A stretch of DNA of 64,000 nucleotides, taken from the NCBI GenBank assembly GCA_963930645.1, contig OZ005660.1, positions 204,792,184 to 204,856,183 on the forward strand. The letters run 5' to 3'. The position numbers were made by a program, and so were the translations under genes. Source of the stretch: Salticus scenicus. Lineage: Eukaryota > Arthropoda > Arachnida > Araneae > Salticidae. Within the stretch, counting starts at the first letter, position 1, and each line of letters begins with the position of its first letter. This document shows, piece after piece, positions 55,410 through 64,000 of this stretch. The notes under the pieces were generated by a model that saw only the letters and a program-made list of their open reading frames with translations, was not told the DNA's origin and did not search any database.

Positions 55410-56115
55410 TTTTTTTTTTTTAATTTAGATTAAATATATAGTCCCCACTCCCTTTTTTTAATAATTGCAGCTCTTAGTGTTTCTTGTGTTTTTTGGGATG
55501 CCCTACTTAAGGTCTTAATTCATTTTTGCTGTCCAGACTTGTCCCAACAACACAGACAACAAATTCTCTGTTTGCACTTAGGCTTTCTCAAGGAGTTTTT
55601 TTCTTCCCTTTCCTTCCAACCCCTGGTGCTTCATTCTGAATAATCTCTGTGGATGCAAGTGTTTTTTGAGAGAAAATTCTAAATTAAAGTCCTTTTGGCC
55701 TTTTTAATTTTTTATTTTCTGAAAATTTAATGTTCTTTACACTTTTGATAGACGAAAGCATTGGTTGCAAGTTGAAACTACATGCAGGTACTCCGAAGCT
55801 CTCAGGTTGACATCGACTATAAATAGAAAAATATAATAATTCAATCCTTTATGAATTTGATGGGGACATGTGCACATGTCCCCATGTACATGTTTTTTAA
55901 ACTTAAAATCCTGAGAGGAGAAAGGAAAAGAGCTTTGCTTCTCTATTTATTGTATTAAATGAGATCCACACAATTAGAAGATGGGCAAAGCCTGGCTGTT
56001 TGTAATATAAAAAAGAAAAGTCAATTTATATTAAATTGACCTTGGTCATAAGTAAAGTTACCATTTATCAGAATTATTGATTGACCTGCAAAGTAATACT
56101 AAAAAATATTATTGC
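55410..56115. other. Intron sequence, no elements recognised
   Basis: No gene, RNA or element termini seen. Confidence 0.45.
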
Positions 56116-56124
56116 ATGCAGTAA

Positions 56125-56181
56125 CAGTGGCAGATTTAAGGAGGGGGGGGGGGGCTAGGAGGCTGACCCCCCCCCCCCCCC

Positions 56182-56214
<33 letters not shown>

Positions 56215-56332
56215 CATTCACAATTGAATATTGCAATTGTAAATTTTTTATTGGTCTTGAATAACACTTTGAAAAATCTTAGCCCCCCCCCCCCCCCCCC
56301 CCAATAAAAGTCAAGTTCTGGATCCGCCACTG
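56125..56332. mobile_element. Short non-autonomous hAT element (208 bp)
   Basis: The ends are CAGTGGCAGATTTAAG and, on the complement, CAGTGGCGGATCCAGAAC. A perfect 8-bp target duplication TGCAGTAA lies at 56117-56124 and 56333-56340. Long G/C/A homopolymers in the middle give an artefactual minus-strand frame. The termini resemble those of the 47.4 kb hAT. Confidence 0.9.
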
Positions 56333-56344
56333 TGCAGTAAATGT

Positions 56345-57110
56345 TGTTGCACTGTTTCATCAAGTTAATGGAAAAAATAATTATGTTTGGGTCTAATAAT
56401 ACCAGGAGTCGAACCAGGTTTTAATTTTCGGGTAATTTTTTTGTGAAACTTTTATTTAATTTTGTGAAAAATAAAATATTTTTGTGAAAAAATAAAATAT
56501 TGTGTAACATCTTTCATTTTTACTATCATTGTATGTAATGTTTAATATCAAGTTAATAGAGTTTTGTTGAACCAAATTAAGGCATTAATTAAGAATAATA
56601 CTGAAAGCATGAAAACATTTTATAAAAGGACTATTTTTATGAAACAAAATCTTCTGAAGGAGCTCGTTTTATAAATTTGAATTTTGTGAAGTGTCCATTT
56701 TTATGGATTTGAATTTTGAGAAGGGTCCTTTTTATGAATTTAAATGTTGTGAAGTGTCTCTTTTAATGATGTGGAATTTTGGGAAGGGGCTGCAGAAGGG
56801 ACCCAAATTTTGCTTGGATCAACCTCTGAATACTGACAATGTATTTTCATTGTGGAATTTTTTTAAGAGGTGGTTATAAAATATTATTAAAACGCTTATG
56901 AAACCAGACTTGTTTAAAAAAGTAAATTGACTGATAAGAAAACTCTTTTAAATGCTAATTAATGATTGTCTTGAAAAAAGTATAAAAATTAGTTTATATT
57001 GTACGTTATTCATTGTTAAACATTTTAACTGCTAAATTGCAAAAAAAAAAAAAAAGTTAGATTTTAAGGTTAGATGCAATAAAAAAATTTTCTGATGAAA
57101 GCATAAAAAA
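56345..57110. other. Intron sequence with a small TTTTGTGAA repeat
   Basis: TTTTTGTGAAA/TTTTGTGAAAAAT recurs several times at 56440-56510, and TTTTTATGGATTTGAATTTTG-like units recur at 56640-56790. A similar TTTTTGTGAAAAAT pair occurs at 63696-63740. No gene. Confidence 0.45.
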
Positions 57111-57329
57111 TTATTTCCGTCTCTTTTATCCAGAAAAGTCTGAAATCTAATGTTGCGAGTATGAATAATTAAAAAAATCCTGAAATAAAAATTAACACTA
57201 GTGTAATTTTTAATAAAACATTTTTAATAAAACAAAATTTGTGTGGTCCACAAAAATATTAAGTTATTATTTGCATTGTTAAATGCTTTATTAGAAATTA
57301 AACTAGTGTTAATTTTAACTTTGGCATGT

Positions 57330-57522
57330 TGTTTATGTTAATATTCTTCCTTTGTTGATTTGTAATGTGAATCTAGCGCCCTCTGTCGGGCGCCGCTAAT
57401 GTTTTCAGTTTGTACTGGTATTCCGCAGCAAGCGGACGCTTAATTGCTCTATCATGAGCACGCAAATAAAATTTGGTTAAAGGATGAATCTTAGTTTAAT
57501 ACAGTCCATTGCCTCGCTAACA
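57330..57522 (+). repeat. 5' LTR of the BEL/Pao element
   Basis: 193 bp, TGTTTATG ... GCTAACA. AAATAAAATTTG inside resembles a polyadenylation signal region. The bases after it (TATGGTCCTAGCGACCGG) are where the primer-binding site should be; I cannot name the tRNA. Confidence 0.93.
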
Positions 57523-57628
57523 TATGGTCCTAGCGACCGGAGGCTTACTCAGTAATTGATTTTATTTGATATTATTATAAGTTTATGTATAAACTGTACT
57601 TTCGGTTTAAAAACCAAACCTCTAAACT

Positions 57629-59722
57629 ATGGAGAACAAGTTAAAGGCTCTTAACCGCAAACGAGGAAATTTTAAGGGTCAGATTACTAAAATAAATAGT
57701 CATATAAGCGATAACATAGAGACCCTTACAATTGAAGAATTATCAGCACAGTTAGATAGTATACTGAAAATTAAAGCTAAATTTGAAGATCTAAAGGAAG
57801 AGTACTATTCTTTAGAAAATGAAGAAAAATTTGCTGAAACAGAAACTAGCTTAAGTGAGATTGATGATGAGCTGTACCAAATAGAGGTAAGTCTGAAAAC
57901 CTCTATTAATAAAGTCAAATATTCAATTGATAATTCTGTTTTAAAAAATAAAGATTTGATGCATAATGAATGTGCTAAACGCAATTCTGTTAAACTCCCT
58001 GACATATGTTTGCCGATATTTAACGGCAGAATAGAAGAGTGGAATCTATTCAAAACTCAGTTTAACAGTTTAATTAATGAAAATATTGATCTTTCAGATC
58101 AAGAGAAATTACATTACTTACGCAGTTGTTTAAAGGGTGAAGCCAAACTAATTGAAACAACAGATGATAATTTTACTTCGCTTTTTAAAGCCCTTGAACG
58201 GCGGTATGAAAACCGTCGATTAATTATTGACACTCACATAAAAAATATTCTGAATTTACAACCGCTGAAACATGAATCAGCTAAAGAACTTAGATATTTA
58301 TTAGATAATATTACTAAAAATTTGAGATCATTGCAACTTTACGAATTTCATCGAGATAAACTTTCTAATGCTTTATTAATGAATATAATCTTGGATAGAC
58401 TAGATCTAGAAACAAGAAAGCAATTTGAGTTAACACTCAAAGACAATGAGGTACCAAATTTTGATAATTTCCTAGAATATCTAGAAAGAAGGTGTCAGAT
58501 TTTAAGTAGCATAAACAATAACATTTCAAAGGTTAATCTTGAAAAACCGAAATTATTATTCGTTAATAGTTCTAATAAAGTTGCCAAAAAATGTATTCTT
58601 TGTAAAACACAATCTCACTTATTATATCAATGTAATAGATTTAAAGAAATGAAATTAGTACAGCGGCAAGAACTAGTTAAAAGGCATCGATTGTGCTTTA
58701 ATTGTTTATCAGAATTTCACGTGCTATCGAAATGCAAATCTAATAACTCTTGTTCTGTCTGTCATAAAAAGAATCATCATACATTACTACATAATTATTC
58801 TCTCCCAGACAAAAAAAATATTGGCGCCTATAACGAAAATTTTGACTCTCTTTCATTCTCGAATGCAATGAAGCGTGAAAATGTTTCGGATTCAATTGCG
58901 CAACAATCTGAAATCACGAAAGATGATTTTGTTTTGTCGAATTTTTGTCAGGGAAATAAAAAGTGTGTTTTATTATCTACAATTAGAATTTATGGTGAAG
59001 CTTATGATGGGAAAAGATATCAATTAAAAACAATTCTTGATAGCGGAAGTAATTGTCATTTAATTTTGAAAGAAACAGCAATGGCCTTGGGTCTGAGATT
59101 TGAAAAAGTAAATACTTTATTAAGTGGAGTAGGTAATTTTAATCATCAAATTAAGTATAAGGTTAATGTTTTGATTTCAAACAAAGAAAATAAATTCAAG
59201 AGAAACATTGAATGTTTTGTAGTTAAAAGCATAACAAATTTCACGCCAGTTAATAGGCTAGATATAAATGAAATACGCATTCCTGAATTTATTAATCTTT
59301 CAGATAACAGTTTTCATATTCCTAGTAAAATTAATATTTTAATTGGAAATGAATTATTTTTTGATATTTTGAAACCAGAAAAATTCAGATTAAATGACAA
59401 TTTGATTTTTCAAAATACAGAGTTTGGCTATACTGTTAGTGGTGTATTAAAATATGAGAATAGTATTCCTTACTCATTTTGTGGGTTTATAAATTTAAGT
59501 GAATTGCATAAGGATATCGAACGTTTCTTTGAAATCGAAAACCCAACTGACATTGAATCCATGGATGGGTTAGAAGAAAAAGAACTCTGCGAACAACATT
59601 TTGTAAACACACATAAAAGAGACAATTCCGGTCGATTTATAGTTCAGATGCCCTTATCTAAGGATCCTAGCTGTTTAGGAAACTCAAAGGAAATTGCATT
59701 ACGTAGACTAGATTTTTTGTGA
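57629..59722 (+). CDS. gag-pro: BEL/Pao Gag-protease region
   Basis: 697 codons. Residues ~1-110 are a charged, probably coiled-coil N-terminus. About 120-295 is the DUF1759 Gag domain of BEL/Pao (LPIFNGRIEEWNLFKTQF at 128-145). About 320-390 has Cys/His knuckle-like motifs (CILCKTQSHLLYQC and CFNCLSEFHVLSKC followed by CSVCHKKNHH). The aspartic protease (DUF1758) has its active site at D471 in ILDSGSNCHLI and the later IGNELFFDIL and FGYTVSG landmarks. It ends at a TGA right after LRRLDFL. The same frame continues immediately into the reverse transcriptase frame, so this TGA is a stop inside what is normally one polyprotein. It would assemble particles and process them. Confidence 0.9.
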   Translation: MENKLKALNRKRGNFKGQITKINSHISDNIETLTIEELSAQLDSILKIKAKFEDLKEEYYSLENEEKFAETETSLSEIDDELYQIEVSLKTSINKVKYSIDNSVLKNKDLMHNECAKRNSVKLPDICLPIFNGRIEEWNLFKTQFNSLINENIDLSDQEKLHYLRSCLKGEAKLIETTDDNFTSLFKALERRYENRRLIIDTHIKNILNLQPLKHESAKELRYLLDNITKNLRSLQLYEFHRDKLSNALLMNIILDRLDLETRKQFELTLKDNEVPNFDNFLEYLERRCQILSSINNNISKVNLEKPKLLFVNSSNKVAKKCILCKTQSHLLYQCNRFKEMKLVQRQELVKRHRLCFNCLSEFHVLSKCKSNNSCSVCHKKNHHTLLHNYSLPDKKNIGAYNENFDSLSFSNAMKRENVSDSIAQQSEITKDDFVLSNFCQGNKKCVLLSTIRIYGEAYDGKRYQLKTILDSGSNCHLILKETAMALGLRFEKVNTLLSGVGNFNHQIKYKVNVLISNKENKFKRNIECFVVKSITNFTPVNRLDINEIRIPEFINLSDNSFHIPSKINILIGNELFFDILKPEKFRLNDNLIFQNTEFGYTVSGVLKYENSIPYSFCGFINLSELHKDIERFFEIENPTDIESMDGLEEKELCEQHFVNTHKRDNSGRFIVQMPLSKDPSCLGNSKEIALRRLDFL
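59720..59722 (+). other. In-frame TGA interrupting the Pao polyprotein
   Basis: The codon lies between the end of the protease region (LRRLDFL) and KRLNANQEML in the same frame, where family members have an uninterrupted polyprotein. With identical LTRs it must be very recent, or a base-call error. Programmed readthrough is possible in retroelements, but I see no supporting structure. Confidence 0.8.
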
Positions 59723-59746
59723 AAAAGATTAAATGCAAATCAAGAA

Positions 59747-61417
59747 ATGTTAAATTTATATAGAAATTTTATCAAAGAATATATTAATATGGGTCATATG
59801 GAACAGGTTATTGAAGAAAGAGAACCACTTGTGTCATACTACCTACCGCATCACGGTATCCACCGTCCGGACAATAGCACCACTCCTCTTAGGGTAGTTT
59901 TTAATGCTTCAAGTATGACTACTACGGGAGAATCCCTCAATTCGTTGCAGATGAACGGTGGTGTAATTCAAAACGATTTGTTTTCAATTTTACTTCGGTT
60001 TCGAATACATAAATATGCCTTTACGGCTGATATTCGAAAAATGTTTAGAATGATTAAAATAGATGAAACGCAAAGAAATTTATTGCGCATTGTTTGGAAG
60101 GATACCATCACGGATCCTGTGAAAACGTATAATTTGGCTACGGTTACATACGGCACCACAAGTGCTCCGTTTCTTGCAACAAGATGTTTAAAACAATTAA
60201 GTATTGATGACGGTGAAAGGTTCCCGTTGGCAGCTGAGGCATTAAACTCTGATGTTTACATGGATGACATTGTGACGGGAACCAGTGATTTAGAATCTGC
60301 GAAAAAACTTCAGAATCAATTAATTACTATGTTAAAAGGTGCAGGAATGGAATTGCACAAGTGGTGCGCTAACGATAAAGTACTGTTAGAAAATATCTCT
60401 CTAAATTCCAAAGAATATAATTTCGATGAAACTAAAAATAATTCGGTAAAAACTCTTGGTTTAAGGTGGGACCCTAAGAAAGAAAATTTCTACTTCAATG
60501 TAAATCCGCAATGTTCAGAATCTCCGACAAAACGCTCTGTATTATCTGAAATTGCTCGGTTATATGATCCTTTAGGTTTATTAGGTCCCGTCATAACTCA
60601 GGCAAAAATAATGATGCAAAATCTTTGGAAGTTAAACCTTTCATGGAATCAACAACTTCCGGAAACTGAAAGAAAAAAGTGGGAAGCTTTCCGGAAAACA
60701 TTGCCAGCCATAAAATCTATCGGCATACCACGGTTTATATTAACAAACTTTACAACAGATATCGAGATTCATGGATTCTCAGATGCCGCCAAGGGTGCAT
60801 ATGGAGCTGTGATTTATCTCCGTTGCATAAGTGACAACAAACAAATTAAGGTTAGTCTTCTATGTAGCAAGTCTCGAATAGCCCCTATTAAAGAAGTTAC
60901 CATTCCGAGACTCGAACTTTGTGCTGCTGTATTATTAGCGAAGTTAATTTCCAAAGTAATCACTTCTCTGAAGTTAAACATAAGTGACATTTTCTTGTGG
61001 TCAGACAGCAGTATTGTGCTAGCCTGGATTAGAAAGCCTCTTTCACAACTTAAACCATTTGTAAAAAATCGTGTAAGCACAATTCAGAATCTGGCAAAGC
61101 CAGATTGTTGGCATCATGTTAACTCCCAAGACAATCCTGCAGACATCATCTCTAGGGGTCTTGACCCTAATAAAATTCAACAGTGTCAGCTATGGTGGTT
61201 TGGGCCATCTTTCTTACATCAAGAGATCGATTATAATTCCTCTATTCCGACAGATATAGAAACGAACAATTTGTTTTTACGAGAATTAAAGGATGTGCCA
61301 AACAATCAAGTGTGTGCATTAGTGCAGAACTCTGAACCAATAAATATAATTAATAACTGTTCATCGTTTTTAAAAAATTCAAAGAGTAATAGCTTGGTGC
61401 AGAAGATTCATACATAA
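59747..61417 (+). CDS. pol: BEL/Pao reverse transcriptase and RNase H region
   Basis: 556 codons, same frame as the preceding frame and separated from it by the single TGA. RT: LRVVFNASS (48-56), catalytic D95 in FTADIRKMFRMI, TYGTTSAPFLATR (134-146), and YMDD at 171-174. After a connection domain with LYDPLGLLGPV come RNase H motifs HGFSDAAKGAYGAV, PRLELCAAVLLAKL, LWSDSSIVLAWI and NPADIISRG, carrying the expected acidic residues. The frame ends at a TAA soon after a short out-of-frame tail, because the true continuation toward integrase lies in another frame from about 61380. Confidence 0.92.
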   Translation: MLNLYRNFIKEYINMGHMEQVIEEREPLVSYYLPHHGIHRPDNSTTPLRVVFNASSMTTTGESLNSLQMNGGVIQNDLFSILLRFRIHKYAFTADIRKMFRMIKIDETQRNLLRIVWKDTITDPVKTYNLATVTYGTTSAPFLATRCLKQLSIDDGERFPLAAEALNSDVYMDDIVTGTSDLESAKKLQNQLITMLKGAGMELHKWCANDKVLLENISLNSKEYNFDETKNNSVKTLGLRWDPKKENFYFNVNPQCSESPTKRSVLSEIARLYDPLGLLGPVITQAKIMMQNLWKLNLSWNQQLPETERKKWEAFRKTLPAIKSIGIPRFILTNFTTDIEIHGFSDAAKGAYGAVIYLRCISDNKQIKVSLLCSKSRIAPIKEVTIPRLELCAAVLLAKLISKVITSLKLNISDIFLWSDSSIVLAWIRKPLSQLKPFVKNRVSTIQNLAKPDCWHHVNSQDNPADIISRGLDPNKIQQCQLWWFGPSFLHQEIDYNSSIPTDIETNNLFLRELKDVPNNQVCALVQNSEPINIINNCSSFLKNSKSNSLVQKIHT

Positions 61418-62825
61418 TATAAGAAACCCATTATACCCAGAGACTGGCTCTCTTAAAACTAATGAACTAAGAGAATCATTATTTTGTATTGTTAAAGGCA
61501 TTCAAAGACTATCTTTTGCCACAGAAATTAATTGTTTAACTAAAGGTGTTCCTCTTTCCAATTCTAGTAAAATCTTAAATTTGAGTCCCTTTTTAGATGA
61601 CCAAGGCATCCTCCGGGTGGGGGGCAGGATAAAAAATTCTAACTTACCAAGTATTAGGAAATATCCCATGTTAATTCCCTCAGATCATAACTTTACTTGC
61701 ACTGTTATTAATTATTACCATTCTTTATATTTCCATACAGGTCCTGAAGCTACATTAACAAATATCCGGTTACAATTCTGGATACCGGGAGGACGAAATA
61801 TCGTCCGTAAGGTACTAAGAAAATGCCTTATTTGCTACAAACTAAACGCAAAGGGAGAGCAGCAATTTATGGCTGATCTGCCAGCTGCAAGGGTAAACAT
61901 CTCAAGAGTATTCACTCATGTAGGTTTAGATTATTGCGGTCCGTTTCAGGTGAAACCGCTACCAGGCAGGTGCAAACAAGTAAGAAAATGTTTTATTTCT
62001 ATTTTCATATGTTTTAGTGTTAAAGCCATTCATTTAGAAATTGTAGGTGATCTAACAACAGAATCTTTTCTAGGAGCATTTAAACGATTTATCGCCAGAC
62101 GCGGTCGCCCAGCAGAAATATACAGTGACAATGGCACCAACTTTGTTGGCGCTAATAATGAACTAAAAAAAATTCTTAAAAAATTGTTCAGCAATAAGAG
62201 AGAAATTGATAATCATTTAGCTAATGAAGCTATCAAATGGAATTTTAACCCTCCATCTGCTCCACACTTTGGTGGATTATGGGAGGCAGGGGTTAAATCC
62301 TTGAAATTTCATTTACGCAGGGTTGTAGGTGACACTATTTTAAATAATGAAGAATTTTCGACCCTTATTGCACAGGTCGAGGCCGTTTTGAACTCTAGGC
62401 CTTTATGTCCTCTTTCAAGCGATCCAAACGATCTTGAAGTTTTAACCCCAGCCCATTTTTTAGTCGGATCTTCTTTGCTTGCAGCACCCGATTTGGATTT
62501 TACCTCGACTCCTCAAAACAGATTGAGTCGTTGGCAGTTAGTTCAGAGATTGCACCTGATCTTTTGGAAGAAATGGTCTTCCGAATATCTCAATAGACTT
62601 CAGCAAAGACCTAAGTGGTGTAAGATTAAAACAGAGTTTAAAGAGGGTGATCTAGTGTTGGTTAAACCAATAGAGAGCGCGTGGAGCCTAAAATGGCATC
62701 TTGCTAGAATTTTGAAGGTCCACCCTGGAGAGGATGGACTTGTTAGAGTAGTTACATTAAAAAGTAAGGATAGCATCTTTAAAAGACCAATTACCAAAAT
62801 TGCAAAATTACCATTTGTTAATTAA
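61383..62825 (+). CDS. int: BEL/Pao integrase region
   Basis: The frame is open from 61383, although the first Met-like codon is later (about 61581). Early residues AWCRRFIHNIRNPLYPETG continue the polyprotein after the frame change. Counting from 61581: zinc-binding H/C motif around 35-85 (HNFTC, HSLYFHTG, CLICYK); catalytic core with D117 (GLDYCGPF), D183 (YSDNGTNFVG) and E235 (GGLWEAGVKSL); then the DUF5641-type C-terminal domain (RWQLVQRLHLIFWKKWSSEY, FKEGDLVLVK, WHLARILKVHPG). It ends at TAA 62823-62825, 114 bases before the 3' LTR. It would insert the element DNA with a 5-bp stagger. Confidence 0.92.
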   Translation, partial: RVIAWCRRFIHNIRNPLYPETGSLKTNELRESLFCIVKGIQRLSFATEINCLTKGVPLSNSSKILNLSPFLDDQGILRVGGRIKNSNLPSIRKYPMLIPSDHNFTCTVINYYHSLYFHTGPEATLTNIRLQFWIPGGRNIVRKVLRKCLICYKLNAKGEQQFMADLPAARVNISRVFTHVGLDYCGPFQVKPLPGRCKQVRKCFISIFICFSVKAIHLEIVGDLTTESFLGAFKRFIARRGRPAEIYSDNGTNFVGANNELKKILKKLFSNKREIDNHLANEAIKWNFNPPSAPHFGGLWEAGVKSLKFHLRRVVGDTILNNEEFSTLIAQVEAVLNSRPLCPLSSDPNDLEVLTPAHFLVGSSLLAAPDLDFTSTPQNRLSRWQLVQRLHLIFWKKWSSEYLNRLQQRPKWCKIKTEFKEGDLVLVKPIESAWSLKWHLARILKVHPGEDGLVRVVTLKSKDSIFKRPITKIAKLPFVN

Positions 62826-62939
62826 TTAAATGGATATTAATTATTATGCTATTATATTGTATATTTTATCTTTATATTTTGTTATGTTTACTGATTGTTG
62901 AATTTTTGCAACGTCCAGCCGTTGCAAGGCTGGCCAGGA

Positions 62940-63132
62940 TGTTTATGTTAATATTCTTCCTTTGTTGATTTGTAATGTGAATCTAGCGCCCTCTGTCGGG
63001 CGCCGCTAATGTTTTCAGTTTGTACTGGTATTCCGCAGCAAGCGGACGCTTAATTGCTCTATCATGAGCACGCAAATAAAATTTGGTTAAAGGATGAATC
63101 TTAGTTTAATACAGTCCATTGCCTCGCTAACA
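62940..63132 (+). repeat. 3' LTR of the BEL/Pao element
   Basis: 193 bp, with no difference seen from the 5' LTR. The upstream sequence (AAGGCTGGCCAGGA) is only weakly purine-rich, so the polypurine tract is not obvious. Confidence 0.93.
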
Positions 63133-63199
63133 CATGTTTTTAATTGCTCATACTCCTAACATTAGATTTCAGACTTTTCTGGATAAAAGAGAAGAAAAT

Positions 63200-63750
63200 T
63201 GAATAACTTTTTAAGCTTTTATACTAAAAATTTGAATAGTGAGTATCAGGTATAGTTATAACTTTGAATTCCTGATCTGAATTTGATACTTAGCAAGAAT
63301 TGTTCTAAATTTATTAGATTATTTGAATTTTTTTAAGAGTTTCCTATGTACATAAAAACTATAATTCCCTGTTAGATTTTTATGGTGTAACATTCTACAT
63401 ATTAATTTATTAAGTAAATACAGAAGTGAAAATAGCAATTTTTCACTGTAGTTAAATCTTTCATTTAAGTTTCTATTATAATATAAAAGCAATAAAAATG
63501 TGTTCATGTTCTTTCCCCATAATTGTTTTATTATAATTAAACAACCTGTAAGCATCATTCTTATGATTTAAAAAAGGAAATCACTGATTAGGAGATCCCT
63601 GATTTCATATAACACATATTTGAAGTCATCTGTTGGTAAAAAATATAATTAATATATACAGGGGCCAATCCAGGATTTCAAACTTAATACCTATTTTTGT
63701 GAAAAATCTTAACAATATTTTATTTTTGTGAAAAATTGTAGTGCACTCTT

Positions 63751-63790
<40 letters not shown>

Positions 63791-64000
63791 TGGGGGGGTG
63801 TTCAATCTAAGTAAAATAATGAAAATAATTCTTAGCAGTTAGTGTGAGACTTATAGCAGAACAGGAACCAAAACTCATCAATTTTTGAAGTAATCAGTTC
63901 AGTAGAGAGAGTATAAGTAGAAGTTGTTTTTATTCATGCTAGTATCACTGCACTATACATGAATTGTACCAGGGAGGATAGACACATCACCATACAGTCA
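63200..64000. other. Intron sequence with CT and GT microsatellites
   Basis: A (CT)n(GT)n run followed by G's lies at about 63748-63797. No further glucuronyltransferase exon is recognised up to the window end. Confidence 0.5.

Larger units (their letters stand above)
57330..63132 (+). mobile_element. BEL/Pao LTR retrotransposon, very young, with two coding breaks
   Basis: 5.8 kb with two 193-bp LTRs that are identical by eye, flanked by the 5-bp target duplication CATGT (57325-57329, 63133-63137). Coding order is Gag, aspartic protease, reverse transcriptase, RNase H, integrase, the BEL/Pao order. The polyprotein is interrupted by an in-frame TGA (59720-59722) and by a frame change near 61365-61385 at a T5A6 run. 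It lies in the last intron of the glucuronyltransferase gene, in the same direction. Confidence 0.95.
57117..63193. repeat. Palindromic (hairpin) element split by the Pao insertion
   Basis: CTCTTTTATCCAGAAAAGTC, TGAAATCTAATGTT and GAGTATGA (57121-57164) are the reverse complement of TCATACTC, AACATTAGATTTCA and GACTTTTCTGGATAAAAGAG (63150-63191). Further in, AAATTAACACTAGTGT (57187-57203) pairs with ACTAGTGTTAATTTT (57302-57317). Taking out the Pao element (57330-63132 and one CATGT) leaves a ~270-bp hairpin element. Confidence 0.78.

Noticed and set aside
56136..56363. Glycine/proline-rich minus-strand frame
   Set aside because: Covers the short hAT element with its C and A runs; low-complexity artefact.
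1..64000. CRISPR arrays, bacterial operons, rRNA genes
   Set aside because: Tandem arrays here have no spacer-repeat pattern; the sequence is eukaryotic in every respect (spliced exons, SINEs, LTR elements).
54162..64000. Further glucuronyltransferase exons
   Set aside because: Scanned for a continuation of the GT43 domain (a UDP-binding and DXD-bearing exon) with AG/GT borders and saw none; the Pao element and repeats fill the interval.

Overview
The window is AT-rich eukaryotic DNA that is almost entirely mobile-element and repeat sequence, with one recognisable host gene on the plus strand. The mix of elements (Copia and BEL/Pao LTR elements, Penelope-like fragments, many hAT, piggyBac-like and Tc1/mariner-like non-autonomous elements, several tRNA-derived SINEs), the kilobase-scale introns and the many homopolymer and dinucleotide runs fit an arthropod genome. 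A spider or other chelicerate is my best guess, but that is an impression, not something the sequence proves.

Host gene. Three spliced coding exons (41722-41791, 47200-47273, 53976-54161) join in frame with GT/AG borders. They encode the first 110 residues of a type II membrane glycosyltransferase of family GT43, the beta-1,3-glucuronyltransferase I type that finishes the glycosaminoglycan linker tetrasaccharide. A probable untranslated 5' exon lies at 35541-35622 and a CpG-rich promoter candidate near 33.96-34.11 kb. The rest of the catalytic domain must lie beyond 64000, so the last intron here is at least 9.8 kb.

Layout. 1-19.6 kb: repeats only, including a mirrored repeat family, tandem SINEs, a hAT family with 8-bp target duplications, a mariner-like element with 172-bp internal tandem repeats, a 3.6 kb repeat holding a 1.2 kb palindrome, and a Penelope-like GIY-YIG fragment followed by a hammerhead-like motif. 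19.67-24.28 kb: a nearly complete Copia element on the minus strand (LTRs differ at one base, TSD ATAAC, initiator-tRNA-Met primer site) with gag broken by a frameshift. 24.76-28.31 kb: a 3.5 kb non-autonomous hAT element (TSD TATGTATA) carrying a higher-order tandem array. 28.3-41.7 kb: SINEs, small DNA elements, a second Penelope/hammerhead remnant and the 5' part of the host gene. 42.4-46.0 kb: an inverted copy of the 11.5-15.1 kb repeat, with a TTAA element inserted in it and a hAT inserted in that. 47.4-48.6 kb: a third hammerhead-like motif next to a hAT that itself holds a TTAA element. 50.1-52.6 kb: a tRNA-Thr-like SINE cluster. 57.33-63.13 kb: a very young BEL/Pao element (193-bp LTRs identical, TSD CATGT), interrupted by one stop codon and one frameshift, sitting inside an older palindromic element.

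The most interesting signals are the three hammerhead-ribozyme-like motifs, two of them just downstream of Penelope-like coding remnants, and the layered nesting of DNA elements that can be read from exact target-site duplications. I found no CRISPR array, prokaryotic operon or unknown multi-gene system.
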